Of a stretch of DNA of 39,729 nt, positions 1 through 7,560 are shown piece after piece; the first letter of the stretch is position 1; the number at the start of each line of letters is the position of its first letter. Position numbers and translations under genes: made by a program. Source of the DNA: Geodermatophilus chilensis. GTDB taxonomy: Bacteria > Actinomycetota > Actinomycetes > Mycobacteriales > Geodermatophilaceae. The stretch covers positions 1-39,729 of the forward strand of contig NZ_NVPT01000024.1 in the NCBI RefSeq assembly GCF_002802985.1. The letters run 5' to 3'. The notes below the pieces were generated by a model, which worked only from the letters and a program-made list of their open reading frames with translations, was not told the DNA's origin and did not search any database.

Positions 1-1
1 C

Positions 2-571
2 GGCGTGGGGCTGGGCTTCGGCGCGCAGCGGGTGGTCGGCGACGTGCTGGCCGGCTTCTTCATCATCACCGAGCGGCAGTACGGCTTCGGCGACGTCGTC
101 TCCATCTCGGTGGTGGGTGGTGGCGACGCGGCGGAGGGCACGATCGAGGACGTCACGCTGCGGATCACCCGGCTGCGCTCCCCCAACGGCGAGGTCATCA
201 CCCTGCCGAACGGGCAGATCGTGAAGGTCGTCAACCTCTCCCGCGACTGGGCGCGCGCCGTCGTCGACGTCCCGGTGCCGACGACGACGGACGTCAGCCG
301 GGTCAACGACATCCTCAAGGAGGTCGGCGCCGAGGCCTTCCGCGACCAGCGGCTGCGCCCGCTGCTGCTCGACCCGCCGAGCGTGATGGGGGTCGAGACG
401 ATCGACCTCGAGCAGGTCAACGTCCGGATGGTGGCCCGCACGCTGCCCGGCAAGCAGTTCGAGGTCGGTCGCGACCTGCGCGCCCGCGTCGTCCAGGCGT
501 TCCGGCGGGCCGGGCTCAACGTGCCGGCGCCGACGGGGCAGCTCTCCACGTCCCCGGACGGTGTCCGGTGA
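2..571 (+). CDS. MscS-family mechanosensitive ion channel, C-terminal part (5' truncated)
   Basis: The frame is open from the first bases of the window and encodes the last 189 residues. It begins inside a Gly/Ala-rich helix (GLGFGAQRVVGDVLAG) typical of MscS TM3, the pore-lining helix. The beta-domain follows (around ERQYGFGD and LPNGQIVKVVNLSRDW), then the alpha/beta C-terminal domain with the usual two-strand pattern near residues 75-175. MscS channels open under membrane tension and release solutes during osmotic downshock. The N-terminal membrane helices lie outside the window, so the real start cannot be given. Its TGA overlaps the GTG of the next gene (GTGA), so the two are probably translated together. 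Family assignment is firm; which MscS subtype is not known. Confidence 0.9.
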   Translation, partial: GVGLGFGAQRVVGDVLAGFFIITERQYGFGDVVSISVVGGGDAAEGTIEDVTLRITRLRSPNGEVITLPNGQIVKVVNLSRDWARAVVDVPVPTTTDVSRVNDILKEVGAEAFRDQRLRPLLLDPPSVMGVETIDLEQVNVRMVARTLPGKQFEVGRDLRARVVQAFRRAGLNVPAPTGQLSTSPDGVR

Positions 572-1026
572 CCACGCCGGAGACCAACGGCCCCGGCGAG
601 CCGCCCCGCGAGCTGTCGGTGAGCACCGCGCCGCCGCCCGCGCCGCGCCGCTGGTGGTCCTCGGTGCCGCACCACCTGGGCCGTGCGCGCACCTCGACGG
701 TCGTCCTGGTGCTGCTGTTCGTCGGGCTCTACACGCTCTACCTCTACGTCCGCCCACCGGACCCGCCGCCGACCCCGACTCCCGTGTCGACCGTGCAGAC
801 GCCGGCACCCTCCGCGCCCCCGCTGCTCCCGACCGCGCCGGCCGAGCCGACGACGACGGCGCCCGCCACGACGACGACGCCGTCGCCGACCTCCGCCGTC
901 CCGACCCCCTCCTCGCCTGGCGGGGAGACCACCACTCCGACGCCGACCACGGCCGAGGAGGAGCCGACGGCGACGCAGGCGCCGACGACCGCCGCGCCGA
1001 CGGTGACGGGCGCGCCGGGGACCTGA
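568..1026 (+). CDS. Single-pass membrane protein with Pro/Thr-rich tail
   Basis: A 152-residue protein starting at a GTG that overlaps the mscS stop. Residues 1-40 are hydrophilic and Pro-rich. Residues about 43-61 form one clear transmembrane helix (TVVLVLLFVGLYTLYLYV). The remaining ~90 residues are low-complexity Pro/Thr/Ala, with runs of ACG and ACC threonine codons. No catalytic motif is visible. The topology suggests a small membrane-anchored protein with a disordered, possibly extracytoplasmic and possibly glycosylated, tail. Tight coupling to mscS suggests a channel accessory role, but that is inference from position alone. Frame choice rests on the overlap and the single convincing membrane helix; two other overlapping frames give only Arg/Pro-rich shadow peptides. 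Confidence 0.7.
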   Translation: MTTPETNGPGEPPRELSVSTAPPPAPRRWWSSVPHHLGRARTSTVVLVLLFVGLYTLYLYVRPPDPPPTPTPVSTVQTPAPSAPPLLPTAPAEPTTTAPATTTTPSPTSAVPTPSSPGGETTTPTPTTAEEEPTATQAPTTAAPTVTGAPGT

Positions 1027-1029
1027 CGG

Positions 1030-2058
1030 TCAGAAGCGGGTGACCACCGCGATGCCGGGGTCCCGGCCCACCGCAGCCAGCGCGGCACCGGCCTCGTCGA
1101 GGGCGAGTTCGCGGGTGACCAGCTCCCGGGGCCGCAGCCGGCCGGCGGCGATGAGGCCGAGCAGCTCGGGATAGGTGTGCGCGGCCATGCCGTGGCTGCC
1201 CAGCACCTGCAGCTCGCGGGCGACGACGAGGTCCATCGGCACCGCGGGGCGTCCCTGGGCCGGCGGCAGCAGTCCGACCTGCACGTGCCGGCCCCGCGGC
1301 CGCAGCGAGCGGATCGAGTTCTCGCAGGTGACGGCCGCGCCGAGGGCGTCGAGGGAGACGTGCGCGCCCCCGCCGGTCAGCTCGGCCGTCGCGGTGGGGA
1401 CGTCGGTGCCGCCGTCCACCGTGTGCTCGGCGCCGAGGCGGGCCGCCAGCTGCAGCGCCGCCGGGGAGACGTCGACGGCGACGACCCGGGCGCCGGCGGC
1501 GACGGCCACCTGCACCGCCGACAGGCCCACCCCGCCGCAGCCGTGCACGGCGACCCACTCGCCGGGCCGCACCCGCGCGACCTGCGCCACCGCGCGGAAG
1601 GCCGTGGCGAAGCGGCAGCCGAGGCCGGCGGCGGTGGCGGCGTCGAGCCCGTCGGGCAGCGCGACCAGGTTGACGTCGGCGGCGTCCAGGGCGACGTACT
1701 GGGCCATCGAGCCCCAGTGGGTGAAGCCGGGCTGGGTCTGCCGGGTGCACACCTGGTGCTCGCCGGCGGCGCACTGCGCGCAGCGGCCGCAGGCGTTGAC
1801 GAACGGGACGGTGACGCGGTCGCCCACCCGCCAGCGCCGGACCTCCGCGCCGACGGCGACGACGGCGCCGGCCAGCTCGTGCCCGGGCACGTGCGGCAGG
1901 ACGACGTCCGGGTCGTGCCCCTGCCAGGCGTGCCAGTCGCTGCGGCAGACGCCGCTGGCGCCCACCTGGACGACGACGCCGTCGGGCCCCGGGTCGGGCG
2001 CGGGGACGTCCTGCACGGTCAGCGGGCCGCCGAAGGACTCGAACACGAGTGCGCGCAC
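1030..2058 (-). CDS. Zinc-dependent alcohol dehydrogenase (MDR superfamily)
   Basis: A 342-residue NAD(P)-dependent medium-chain alcohol dehydrogenase. The catalytic zinc ligand Cys38 lies in GVCRSDWH, and His60-Glu61 in PGHE. The structural-zinc cysteines are at 90, 93, 96 and 104 (CGRCAQCAAGEHQVC). The nucleotide-binding GCGGVG of the Rossmann fold is near residue 170. The frame stays open far upstream, but the family N-terminus (RALVFESFGGPLTVQDV) begins at the GTG at 2058, which I take as the start. The C-terminal half includes a conserved GSHGM segment. It is transcribed away from the hotdog-like gene, with only 39 bases between the two starts. The alcohol substrate cannot be read from sequence. 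Confidence 0.92.
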   Translation of the reverse strand: MRALVFESFGGPLTVQDVPAPDPGPDGVVVQVGASGVCRSDWHAWQGHDPDVVLPHVPGHELAGAVVAVGAEVRRWRVGDRVTVPFVNACGRCAQCAAGEHQVCTRQTQPGFTHWGSMAQYVALDAADVNLVALPDGLDAATAAGLGCRFATAFRAVAQVARVRPGEWVAVHGCGGVGLSAVQVAVAAGARVVAVDVSPAALQLAARLGAEHTVDGGTDVPTATAELTGGGAHVSLDALGAAVTCENSIRSLRPRGRHVQVGLLPPAQGRPAVPMDLVVARELQVLGSHGMAAHTYPELLGLIAAGRLRPRELVTRELALDEAGAALAAVGRDPGIAVVTRF

Positions 2059-2097
2059 CCCCGCAGCCTCCCCCAGGCCGCTGCCTACGCTGCAGGC

Positions 2098-2835
2098 GTG
2101 CCCGGCCTCACCGTCCCCGCCCGGTTCTGCGGCCCGCCGGGCACGGCCAACGGCGGGTGGCTGGCGGGGACGCTGGCCGCGCTGGTCGACGCGCCCACGG
2201 TGAGCGTCCGGCTGCGCCGGCCGGTGCCGCTGGAGCGGCCGCTGGCGGTGCGGACCGACGGGACGGCCGAGCTGTACGACGGCGCCGAGCTGCTGGCCCG
2301 GGCCGAGCCGTCGTCGCTGGACCTCGGGGTGCCGGCGCTCGCGTCGCTGCCGTCGCTGCCGGAGGCGGCGGCCGCGGTCGAGGCGCTGCCGCTGTGGGAG
2401 GACCACCCGTTCCCGGGCTGCTGGGGGTGCGGTCCGGAGCGGCCGGCCGGCGACGGCCTGCGCACCCGGGTCGGTCCGCTGCCCGGCCGGCCGGAGCTGT
2501 GGGCGGGGGTGTGGCGGCCGACAGCGGAACTGCCGGCTGCCTCCGGTGTCGCCGCACCGGCCTCCGGTGTCGCCGCACCGGAGACGGTGTGGGCGGCGCT
2601 GGACTGCCCGTCGTTCATGCCGCTGACCGGGCGGACGTCGGGCCCCAACGTGCTGGGCACGATCACCGCGCGGCAGGACCGGCCGGTGCCGGTGGACGCC
2701 GACTCCGTGCTGCTGGCCTGGGTGCTCGGGCGCGACGGCCGGCGGTCGACGACGGCGTCGGCCCTGGTGGGGCCGGACGGCGAGGTGGCCGCGCGGGCGC
2801 AGGCGGTGTGGTTCGCGCTGCCGCCGTCGGCCTAG
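2098..2835 (+). CDS. Probable hotdog-fold (thioesterase-like) protein
   Basis: A 245-residue protein beginning at GTG 2098. The N-terminal part (GPPGTANGGWLAGTLAALV) and the central Cys-rich segment PFPGCWGCGPE resemble hotdog-fold proteins of the acyl-CoA thioesterase superfamily found in actinobacteria. The second half (GRTSGPNVLGTITARQDRPV, then a Gly-Arg-rich strand and an Ala-rich C-terminus) fits a second hotdog repeat. The fold is recognised by overall pattern, not by a diagnostic catalytic residue, so the function is uncertain. Residues ~148-161 are a duplicated ASGVAAP pair encoded by a perfect 21-bp tandem repeat. Its stop codon overlaps that of the opposing gamma-CA-like gene within one CTAG. 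Confidence 0.6.
   Translation: MPGLTVPARFCGPPGTANGGWLAGTLAALVDAPTVSVRLRRPVPLERPLAVRTDGTAELYDGAELLARAEPSSLDLGVPALASLPSLPEAAAAVEALPLWEDHPFPGCWGCGPERPAGDGLRTRVGPLPGRPELWAGVWRPTAELPAASGVAAPASGVAAPETVWAALDCPSFMPLTGRTSGPNVLGTITARQDRPVPVDADSVLLAWVLGRDGRRSTTASALVGPDGEVAARAQAVWFALPPSA
2539..2580 (+). repeat. Perfect 21-bp tandem duplication inside the hotdog-like gene
   Basis: Two identical 21-base units, 2539-2559 and 2560-2580, stand head to tail and encode ASGVAAP twice. The duplication keeps the frame and adds seven residues in what looks like a surface loop. Perfect identity suggests a recent slippage event or selection on the repeat. Confidence 0.95.
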
Positions 2836-3410
2836 TCCATCGCGTCGCCGGGCGTCTGCCCGGCCGGCGGGAGCGGGGTGCGGACGATCGGGCGCACCTT
2901 GCGTGCGCTGTCGAGCCGCTCGGTGTAGCTGGCGGCGTTGCCACGGATGTGCAGCGCGTCGTCGTCCGTGGCCTGCCGGATGACCTTGGCGGGGACGCCG
3001 GCGACGAGCGAGCCCGGCGGCACCTGCGTGCCCTGGGTGACGACGGCGCCGGCGGCGACGATGGAGCCCGAGCCGATGTGCGCGCCGTTCATGACGACGC
3101 TGCCCATGCCGACCAGGACGTCGTCGTCGATGCGGGCGCCGTGCAGGACGACGCGGTGGCCGACGGTGACGCCACGGCCGACGACCAGCGGGAAGCCGGG
3201 GTCGGAGTGCAGGGTGCAGCCGTCCTGGATGTTGGAGCCCTCGCCGATCTCGATGACCTCGGCGTCGGCACGCGCGACCGCGCCGTACCAGATGCTCGAC
3301 CGCGGACCCATCGTCACGGCCCCGACCACGACGGCCGTCGGCGCGACGAACGCCTCACCGTCGATTCGCGGGGACCCGAACGGCAACTCGGCGATGTAGT
3401 TCTCGGCCAC
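2832..3410 (-). CDS. Gamma-carbonic-anhydrase-like hexapeptide-repeat protein
   Basis: About 192 residues of left-handed beta-helix hexapeptide repeats. The three histidines that bind metal in gamma-carbonic anhydrases are present as H68, H85 and H90 (TLHSDPGF...VGHRVVLHG). The family hallmarks DGEAFVAPTAVVVG at the N-terminus and PPGSLVAGVPAKVIR near the C-terminus are also present. Relatives either hydrate CO2 or act as trimeric acyltransferase-like proteins; metal-ligand conservation favours the CA-like group, but activity is not proven. The frame is open up to 3548. I start at GTG 3410 because homologous sequence begins at YIAELPFG; GTG 3422 is an alternative. It lies downstream of the permease after a ~186-base gap and ends in a CTAG shared with the converging gene. 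Confidence 0.85.
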   Translation of the reverse strand: MAENYIAELPFGSPRIDGEAFVAPTAVVVGAVTMGPRSSIWYGAVARADAEVIEIGEGSNIQDGCTLHSDPGFPLVVGRGVTVGHRVVLHGARIDDDVLVGMGSVVMNGAHIGSGSIVAAGAVVTQGTQVPPGSLVAGVPAKVIRQATDDDALHIRGNAASYTERLDSARKVRPIVRTPLPPAGQTPGDAMD

Positions 3411-3596
3411 GGGCGACAGCACAGCACAGGGCCGCCCGAGATGCACCGCGGCCCGCTTCGCCCGTACATCTCCCGGCCGACTTCTCGAGGGTCCGTCCCT
3501 GGGCCCTGGGTCGGTCACCGTCCTCCACCGGGTGGCCACGGCCGCCACCGCGCCCGTTCACCCGTGCAGGCTCGCCGTGGGGCGCTGTCCGGACGG

Positions 3597-5048
3597 TCAG
3601 TCCGCGACGCCGGCCCGCTCCTGCCAGAACCGCGCGTCGCGCCGCCGCCACAGCAGCATGAGGACGACGCCGGCGGCCATGATCGCCACGCCGATCACCA
3701 GCGGCGGCCCGAGCCCCAGCCACGCCTCGCCGGTGTAGCTGTTCGCCGGGTCGGCGAGGTCGCGCACCGACAGCACGAGCAGCCAGACCAGCATCGCGGC
3801 ACCCGCCAGCGGCCCGACGCCGAGCAGCAGCAGGTCGCGCAGGCTGTGGGTCAGCCGTCGGCGGAAGTACACGGCGCAGGCGATGCCGGTCAGCGCGTAG
3901 TAGAACGCGATGAGCAGCGACAGCGCGGTGATCGAGTCGAACAGCGCGTTCTCCGACAGCGCGCTGACGCCCAGGTACCAGGCCACGGCGATGCCGGCGA
4001 CCCACCAGGTGGAGACGTCCGGCGTCCGGTATCGCGGTGAGATGGACCCGAACCGGGCCGGGAGCGCCGCACGGCGGGCCATCGAGAGCCCGGTCCGGGA
4101 CGCCGGGATGATCGTCGTCTGCGTGGAGGCGATCGCCGAGGTGGCGACGGCGAGCAGCACCACCCAGTCCCAGCTGCCGAGCACCCGCTCGGACAGCAGC
4201 GCGAAGACCGCCTCCTCCTCGCCGGCGTTCTCCGCCAGCCAGCCGGTGCCGGCGAAGCAGACGACGGCGACCGCGACGCCGAGGTAGGTCGCCAGCAGGA
4301 CGACGGTGGAGAGCACCCCGGCCTGGCCGGCGGCGCGCCCACGCGTCTCCTCCGTCAGGTTGACCGCCGACTCCCAGCCCCAGTACGCGAAGACGCCGAG
4401 CAGCAGCCCGCCGGTCAGCGCGGCGCCGCCGGCTCCGAAGGGGTCCAGCCAGGACCACCCGGGGGTCAGCGCGCCGAACGGGCTGTCCCCACGCAGGCCG
4501 CGCACCAGCGCCACGACGGCGAAGGTGGCCAGCGCCAGCGTCTGCGCGACGATCAGCCCCTTCTGCACCCGGGCGGACAGCTCGGTGCCCAGCACGCACA
4601 GCGCCGCCATGACCAGGACGAGCAGCACGGTCAGCCCCAGGACGACGGGCGTCGAGGACTCCCAGCCGTCCAGCCCGACCGCGAGCAGGGTGAACCGGAC
4701 GCCCACCTCGGCCAGCGACCCCACCACCAGGACGCCGGTCATCGCGATCGCCCAGCCGCCGATCCAGCCGGCCCACGGGCCCATTGCGCGGGTGACCCAG
4801 GAGAACGTCGTCCCGCAGTCGGGGTCGGCCCGGTCCAGCGCGGCGAACGCGGCTGCGATGAGCAGCATGGGCACGAACGAGGCGAGGAGGACGCCGGGCG
4901 CGTGCACCCCGACCAGCGCCACGACCGGCCCGATCACCGCGGCCAGCGAGTAGGCGGGCGAGGTCGCGGCCAGGCCGACGACGAGGGCGTCCCCGAAGCC
5001 GATCGCGTCGGGGCGCAGGGTGGGCGGGGACTCCGCAGCCGCGGTCAC
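3597..5048 (-). CDS. APC-superfamily amino acid permease
   Basis: A 483-residue integral membrane protein with about 12 hydrophobic segments, the usual size for the APC amino acid/polyamine/organocation family. The N-terminal block IGFGDALVVGLAATSPAYSLA matches the conserved first helix, in which unwound Gly-rich residues bind substrate. Later come TTFSWVTRAMGPWAGWIGGW and the amphipathic loop before TM9 (SRTGLSMARRAALPARFG), both family hallmarks. It starts at GTG 5048. It is expected to import an amino acid or amine by cation symport; the substrate is not readable. The C-terminus ends in a short charged tail (LLWRRRDARFWQERAG). Confidence 0.9.
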   Translation of the reverse strand: MTAAAESPPTLRPDAIGFGDALVVGLAATSPAYSLAAVIGPVVALVGVHAPGVLLASFVPMLLIAAAFAALDRADPDCGTTFSWVTRAMGPWAGWIGGWAIAMTGVLVVGSLAEVGVRFTLLAVGLDGWESSTPVVLGLTVLLVLVMAALCVLGTELSARVQKGLIVAQTLALATFAVVALVRGLRGDSPFGALTPGWSWLDPFGAGGAALTGGLLLGVFAYWGWESAVNLTEETRGRAAGQAGVLSTVVLLATYLGVAVAVVCFAGTGWLAENAGEEEAVFALLSERVLGSWDWVVLLAVATSAIASTQTTIIPASRTGLSMARRAALPARFGSISPRYRTPDVSTWWVAGIAVAWYLGVSALSENALFDSITALSLLIAFYYALTGIACAVYFRRRLTHSLRDLLLLGVGPLAGAAMLVWLLVLSVRDLADPANSYTGEAWLGLGPPLVIGVAIMAAGVVLMLLWRRRDARFWQERAGVAD

Positions 5049-5089
5049 GGCCGGCGACGCTACGGGCGCCGCTGCCCGTACTGACGCCG

Positions 5090-5105
5090 GGCCCCTGCGG
5101 GGGCC
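5090..5105 (-). terminator. Possible hairpin terminator after the NlpC/P60 gene
   Basis: A 6-bp all-GC stem (GGCCCC/GGGGCC) with loop TGCG lies just 3' of the NlpC/P60 stop and before the permease start. There is no T-run, as is common for actinobacterial hairpins, so it is only a candidate. Confidence 0.35.
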
Positions 5106-5109
5106 TTCC

Positions 5110-6135
5110 TCAGAGGATGCGGCGCGCCCCGGCGTAGTCGCCGATGTCCACGGTGGTCACCGCGACCGGCATGCCGGTCTCCCGCGCGTGCACCATCTTC
5201 CCGCCGCCGACGTAGAGGCCCACGTGGTAGATCACCGGGTTGCCGAAGAAGACGAGGTCACCGGGCTGCAGCTCGCTGCGCGAGACGGCGGTGCCCATCC
5301 GCGACTGCGCGCGGCTGGAGTGCGGCAGGGAGACGCCGACGGCGGCGTAGGCGTGGCTGGTCAGGCCCGAGCAGTCGAAGCCGTCGGGGCCCGTGCCACC
5401 CCACACGTAGGGGTCACCGACCTGGGCGAGGGCGGCCTCGAGGACGGCCCCGACGTCGCCGCTCGGGGCGGCGGCCACGACCGCGTCGACGTCGGCGGTC
5501 AGCGTCGGCCCGGCGACGGCGGTCCGGACGGCGGCCTGCTCATCGGCCGAGAGGCGCGCGTAGTCGCTCTCGTACTGCTGACGACGCTGCAGCACCTCGG
5601 CCCGCTGGCGCTCGAGCTCGGCGAGCGACGCGGTCGCCTGCGCGGCAGCGGCGTCGGCGTCGGCCCGGGCCTGCTCGGCGGTCCGCTGCGCGATCGACAC
5701 CTCGGCCAGCAGGCCCTCGGTGTGCGCGGCGATGAGGTCCAGCGTGGTCATCTGCTGGACGACGTCCGCCGCGGACTCGGAGGTGAGGAAGGCGGCCATC
5801 CGGGACTGCGACGTGCCCGCTGTCTGGGCGATGGCCGCCAGCTGCGGGCCGTAGCCGGCGAGCACGGCCGCGGCCTGGGACGCCCGCGCGCCGGCGTCGG
5901 CCGCGGCCTGCTGCTGCGCGGCCACGGTGAGCTCGGCCTCGTGGACCTGCTCGTCGAGGGTGGCCACCTGCTTGCTGGTCTCGGCGACCAGCCGCGCGGC
6001 GTCGGCCGCGGACCCCGGGGCGGCGCCCGCGGTGGCCGGGGTCAGCAGCACGGCCACGGCCACGGCCAGGGACAGCGGGGTGGCGGCCAGGGTGGCGCGC
6101 GACCAGCGCCGGCTCGTCGTCCGGTTGCGGCCCAT
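5110..6135 (-). CDS. Secreted NlpC/P60 peptidoglycan endopeptidase with coiled-coil domain
   Basis: A 341-residue exported cell-wall hydrolase. After ATG 6135 comes a basic region and a hydrophobic signal peptide (to about A36-A39). Residues ~45-215 form a long Ala/Gln/Glu-rich coiled coil, and the NlpC/P60 catalytic domain occupies ~230-341. The catalytic Cys is C255 (FDCSGLTSHAY), followed by H304 (IYHVGLYVG) and H316 (VHAR), giving the papain-like set. The layout matches RipA-like DL-endopeptidases that cut peptidoglycan stem peptides during cell separation; the coiled coil usually keeps the enzyme inactive until it is bound by a partner. The frame stays open upstream to 6213, but the signal peptide and the purine-rich stretch GAGAGGGGG before 6135 decide the start. 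Confidence 0.92.
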   Translation of the reverse strand: MGRNRTTSRRWSRATLAATPLSLAVAVAVLLTPATAGAAPGSAADAARLVAETSKQVATLDEQVHEAELTVAAQQQAAADAGARASQAAAVLAGYGPQLAAIAQTAGTSQSRMAAFLTSESAADVVQQMTTLDLIAAHTEGLLAEVSIAQRTAEQARADADAAAAQATASLAELERQRAEVLQRRQQYESDYARLSADEQAAVRTAVAGPTLTADVDAVVAAAPSGDVGAVLEAALAQVGDPYVWGGTGPDGFDCSGLTSHAYAAVGVSLPHSSRAQSRMGTAVSRSELQPGDLVFFGNPVIYHVGLYVGGGKMVHARETGMPVAVTTVDIGDYAGARRIL

Positions 6136-6313
6136 GTCCGGCCCCCTCTCGCCGCGCCCCGCCCCGGGAAGTGGGCGGTGTTCCGAGCGCGTAAGCACGC
6201 ACCGTAAGGACACGACGTCAAGGGGTAGGGGGCGGCGCGCGGACCGCCGGCGGGGCTCTACACCTCAGCCGTCACAGCGGCCTCGGGAACCCCGTGCGAC
6301 GCGGGAGGACCGG

Positions 6314-6802
6314 CTACCGGCGGCGGGGCGGAGCGGAGCCGGAGGGGGTGCGGTCCGGCGCGAGGGGGACCAGCAGGTCGGCCACCGCGCCGGTCACGAA
6401 GGAGTAGACGGCCTTGCCGCCGAGGTCGACGACCTGGTCGCGGCGCGACCACGTCCACGGCGGCGCGCCGACGCCCGTGACGTTCTCCAGGGTCTGGTCG
6501 GTGGCCAGCCGCACCGACGTGTGCCAGGCCGAGGCGCGCCAGCCGCGCAGCCCGCTGGCCGACCACACGCCGCGGAGGGCACCGACGAGCGCGCCGGTGC
6601 CCCAGTGCATGAGGTGGTTGCGCACGAGCGCGCGCTCCGACCCCGGTAGTCGGCGGCGGGTGGTGAGCGCCGTGAGGGTGCGCCCGGGCACGTAGGAGTC
6701 CGGGCGGTGCGTGACGGACTGCTCGACCTTCTCGGCGAGCGTCATGGCCGCGGTGCCGGCAAGGCCGGCGAGAGCACCTCGGAGAGCAGCGCGTCCCAGC
6801 AT
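6314..6802 (-). CDS. Conserved-looking hypothetical protein with N-terminal membrane segment
   Basis: A 162-residue protein from ATG 6802 (a longer frame to 6841 lacks support). The first ~25 residues are hydrophobic and Gly/Ala-rich (GALAGLAGTAAMTLAEKVEQ). A second mildly hydrophobic segment follows HLMHWGTGALVGALRGVW, and a third is near VVDLGGKAVYSFVTGAVADLL. This pattern of short Gly-rich helices with a central conserved-looking His-Trp resembles small YagU/DUF1440-like inner-membrane proteins, but I do not recognise the family with certainty. Codon use is normal for the window. It sits alone between two minus-strand genes. Confidence 0.6.
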   Translation of the reverse strand: MLGRAALRGALAGLAGTAAMTLAEKVEQSVTHRPDSYVPGRTLTALTTRRRLPGSERALVRNHLMHWGTGALVGALRGVWSASGLRGWRASAWHTSVRLATDQTLENVTGVGAPPWTWSRRDQVVDLGGKAVYSFVTGAVADLLVPLAPDRTPSGSAPPRRR

Positions 6803-6840
6803 GGGGACCGCCCTACCCGGACCGGGGTGCCGAGGAACCA

Positions 6841-6869
6841 CGACCCGGCCCCGCGAACGTGGCCGGTCG
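6841..6869 (-). terminator. Possible hairpin between two small minus-strand genes
   Basis: The arms at 6841-6850 and 6861-6869 pair over nine positions with one bulge around a 10-base loop. It lies about 75 bases past the stop of the Cys-rich gene and before the next gene. No T-run is present; the call is weak. Confidence 0.25.
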
Positions 6870-6943
6870 GGTGGCGCACCCGGCGGACCCCCTGCGGCGT
6901 CCCGCCGCGAGCGCGTGAGGCGTGGGGAGGAGGTGGCCCTCGT

Positions 6944-7246
6944 TCAGCCGGCGAGCGGCTCGGGGGCGTCGATGCCGGCGACCAGCTGCAGGTCGCGGAC
7001 GATGGCGGAGAGCTCGTCGGCGGTCCACGGCTCGCAGCAGTCGCAGCCGTCCTCGCGGTAGCTCACCAGACCGAGCAGACCCTCGGCCTGGTCCTCGGCG
7101 ATCGCCAGGCTGCCGGCGAAGGGGTGGCGGTGACAGGCGCACGCCGAGGCGCACAGGCCCAGCCCCCACCCGGAGACCACGACGGCGTTCCCGTCGTCCC
7201 ACACCCTGCCGACCTGGAAGACCGACGGCTTCTGAGTCCTCGTCAC
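6944..7246 (-). CDS. Small cysteine-rich protein of unknown function
   Basis: A 100-residue protein beginning at GTG 7246, preceded by a strong ribosome-binding site (GAGGGGAGGG) a few bases upstream. Nearly every third codon position is G or C, as in real genes here. Two cysteine clusters stand out: GLCASACACHRH (residues ~31-42) and DGCDCCEPW (~67-75), with two histidines beside the first. This spacing suggests a metal-binding site, such as zinc or an Fe-S cluster, although no known domain fits. The C-terminal third (TADELSAIVRDLQLVAGI) looks like an amphipathic helix. I recognise no family; a small metal-binding or regulatory protein is the most I can infer. Confidence 0.65.
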   Translation of the reverse strand: MTRTQKPSVFQVGRVWDDGNAVVVSGWGLGLCASACACHRHPFAGSLAIAEDQAEGLLGLVSYREDGCDCCEPWTADELSAIVRDLQLVAGIDAPEPLAG

Positions 7247-7486
7247 GGAACCCTCCCCTCACCGGTCCGGCTGCGCCGGAGCCCGTCCGTTGCGAGCGGA
7301 GAGCCTTCGTCCGCTCGGTGCACGTCTCGGCGTGCGTGCGGGGTGGTAAAGCCGAAGGTCCAGCAGCCCGCGGGACAGACGGTAGGCGGGCAGACGCGGA
7401 ACGTCACGACGCCATGCGGGACGACTGTGACGGACCGGTCGCTCCGCCCCGCGAGCCCCACGCGCACCAACCGTCCGAGCCTCCGA
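7247..7486. other. Non-coding stretch upstream of the Cys-rich gene
   Basis: Together with the hairpin to 7549, this is the first of two gaps over 300 bases. It holds the leader and promoter region of the Cys-rich gene. One minus-strand frame (7243-7530) is open across it and ends on that gene's GTG, but about a fifth of its third codon positions are A or T, unlike neighbouring genes, so I treat it as non-coding. No other conserved element was recognised. Confidence 0.5.
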
Positions 7487-7549
7487 CGTCGAGTGGTGGG
7501 TGGCCGTGGTCTCCCCACAGCGGAGACCACGACAACCCACCACTCGACG
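7487..7549 (-). terminator. Long inverted repeat (28-bp arms) after tldE
   Basis: Arms 7487-7514 and 7522-7549 are complementary over 28 positions with two mismatches and a 7-base loop (CCACAGC). It begins 11 bases beyond the tldE stop on that strand. A strong intrinsic terminator for the tldD-tldE operon is the simplest reading, although no T-run follows. A dispersed palindromic repeat is the alternative. Confidence 0.6.
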
Positions 7550-7560
7550 CGGGACGGGCG

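Noticed and set aside
6192-6221. Sigma-70-like promoter for the NlpC/P60 gene (TTGACG on the minus strand)
   Set aside because: No convincing -10 hexamer at proper spacing, and no match to the ydaO c-di-AMP riboswitch often found before such genes in actinobacteria.
7243-7530. 95-codon minus-strand frame ending on the GTG of the Cys-rich gene
   Set aside because: About a fifth of third codon positions are A or T, compared with almost none in neighbouring genes, and the start would lie inside the hairpin. Probably non-coding leader.
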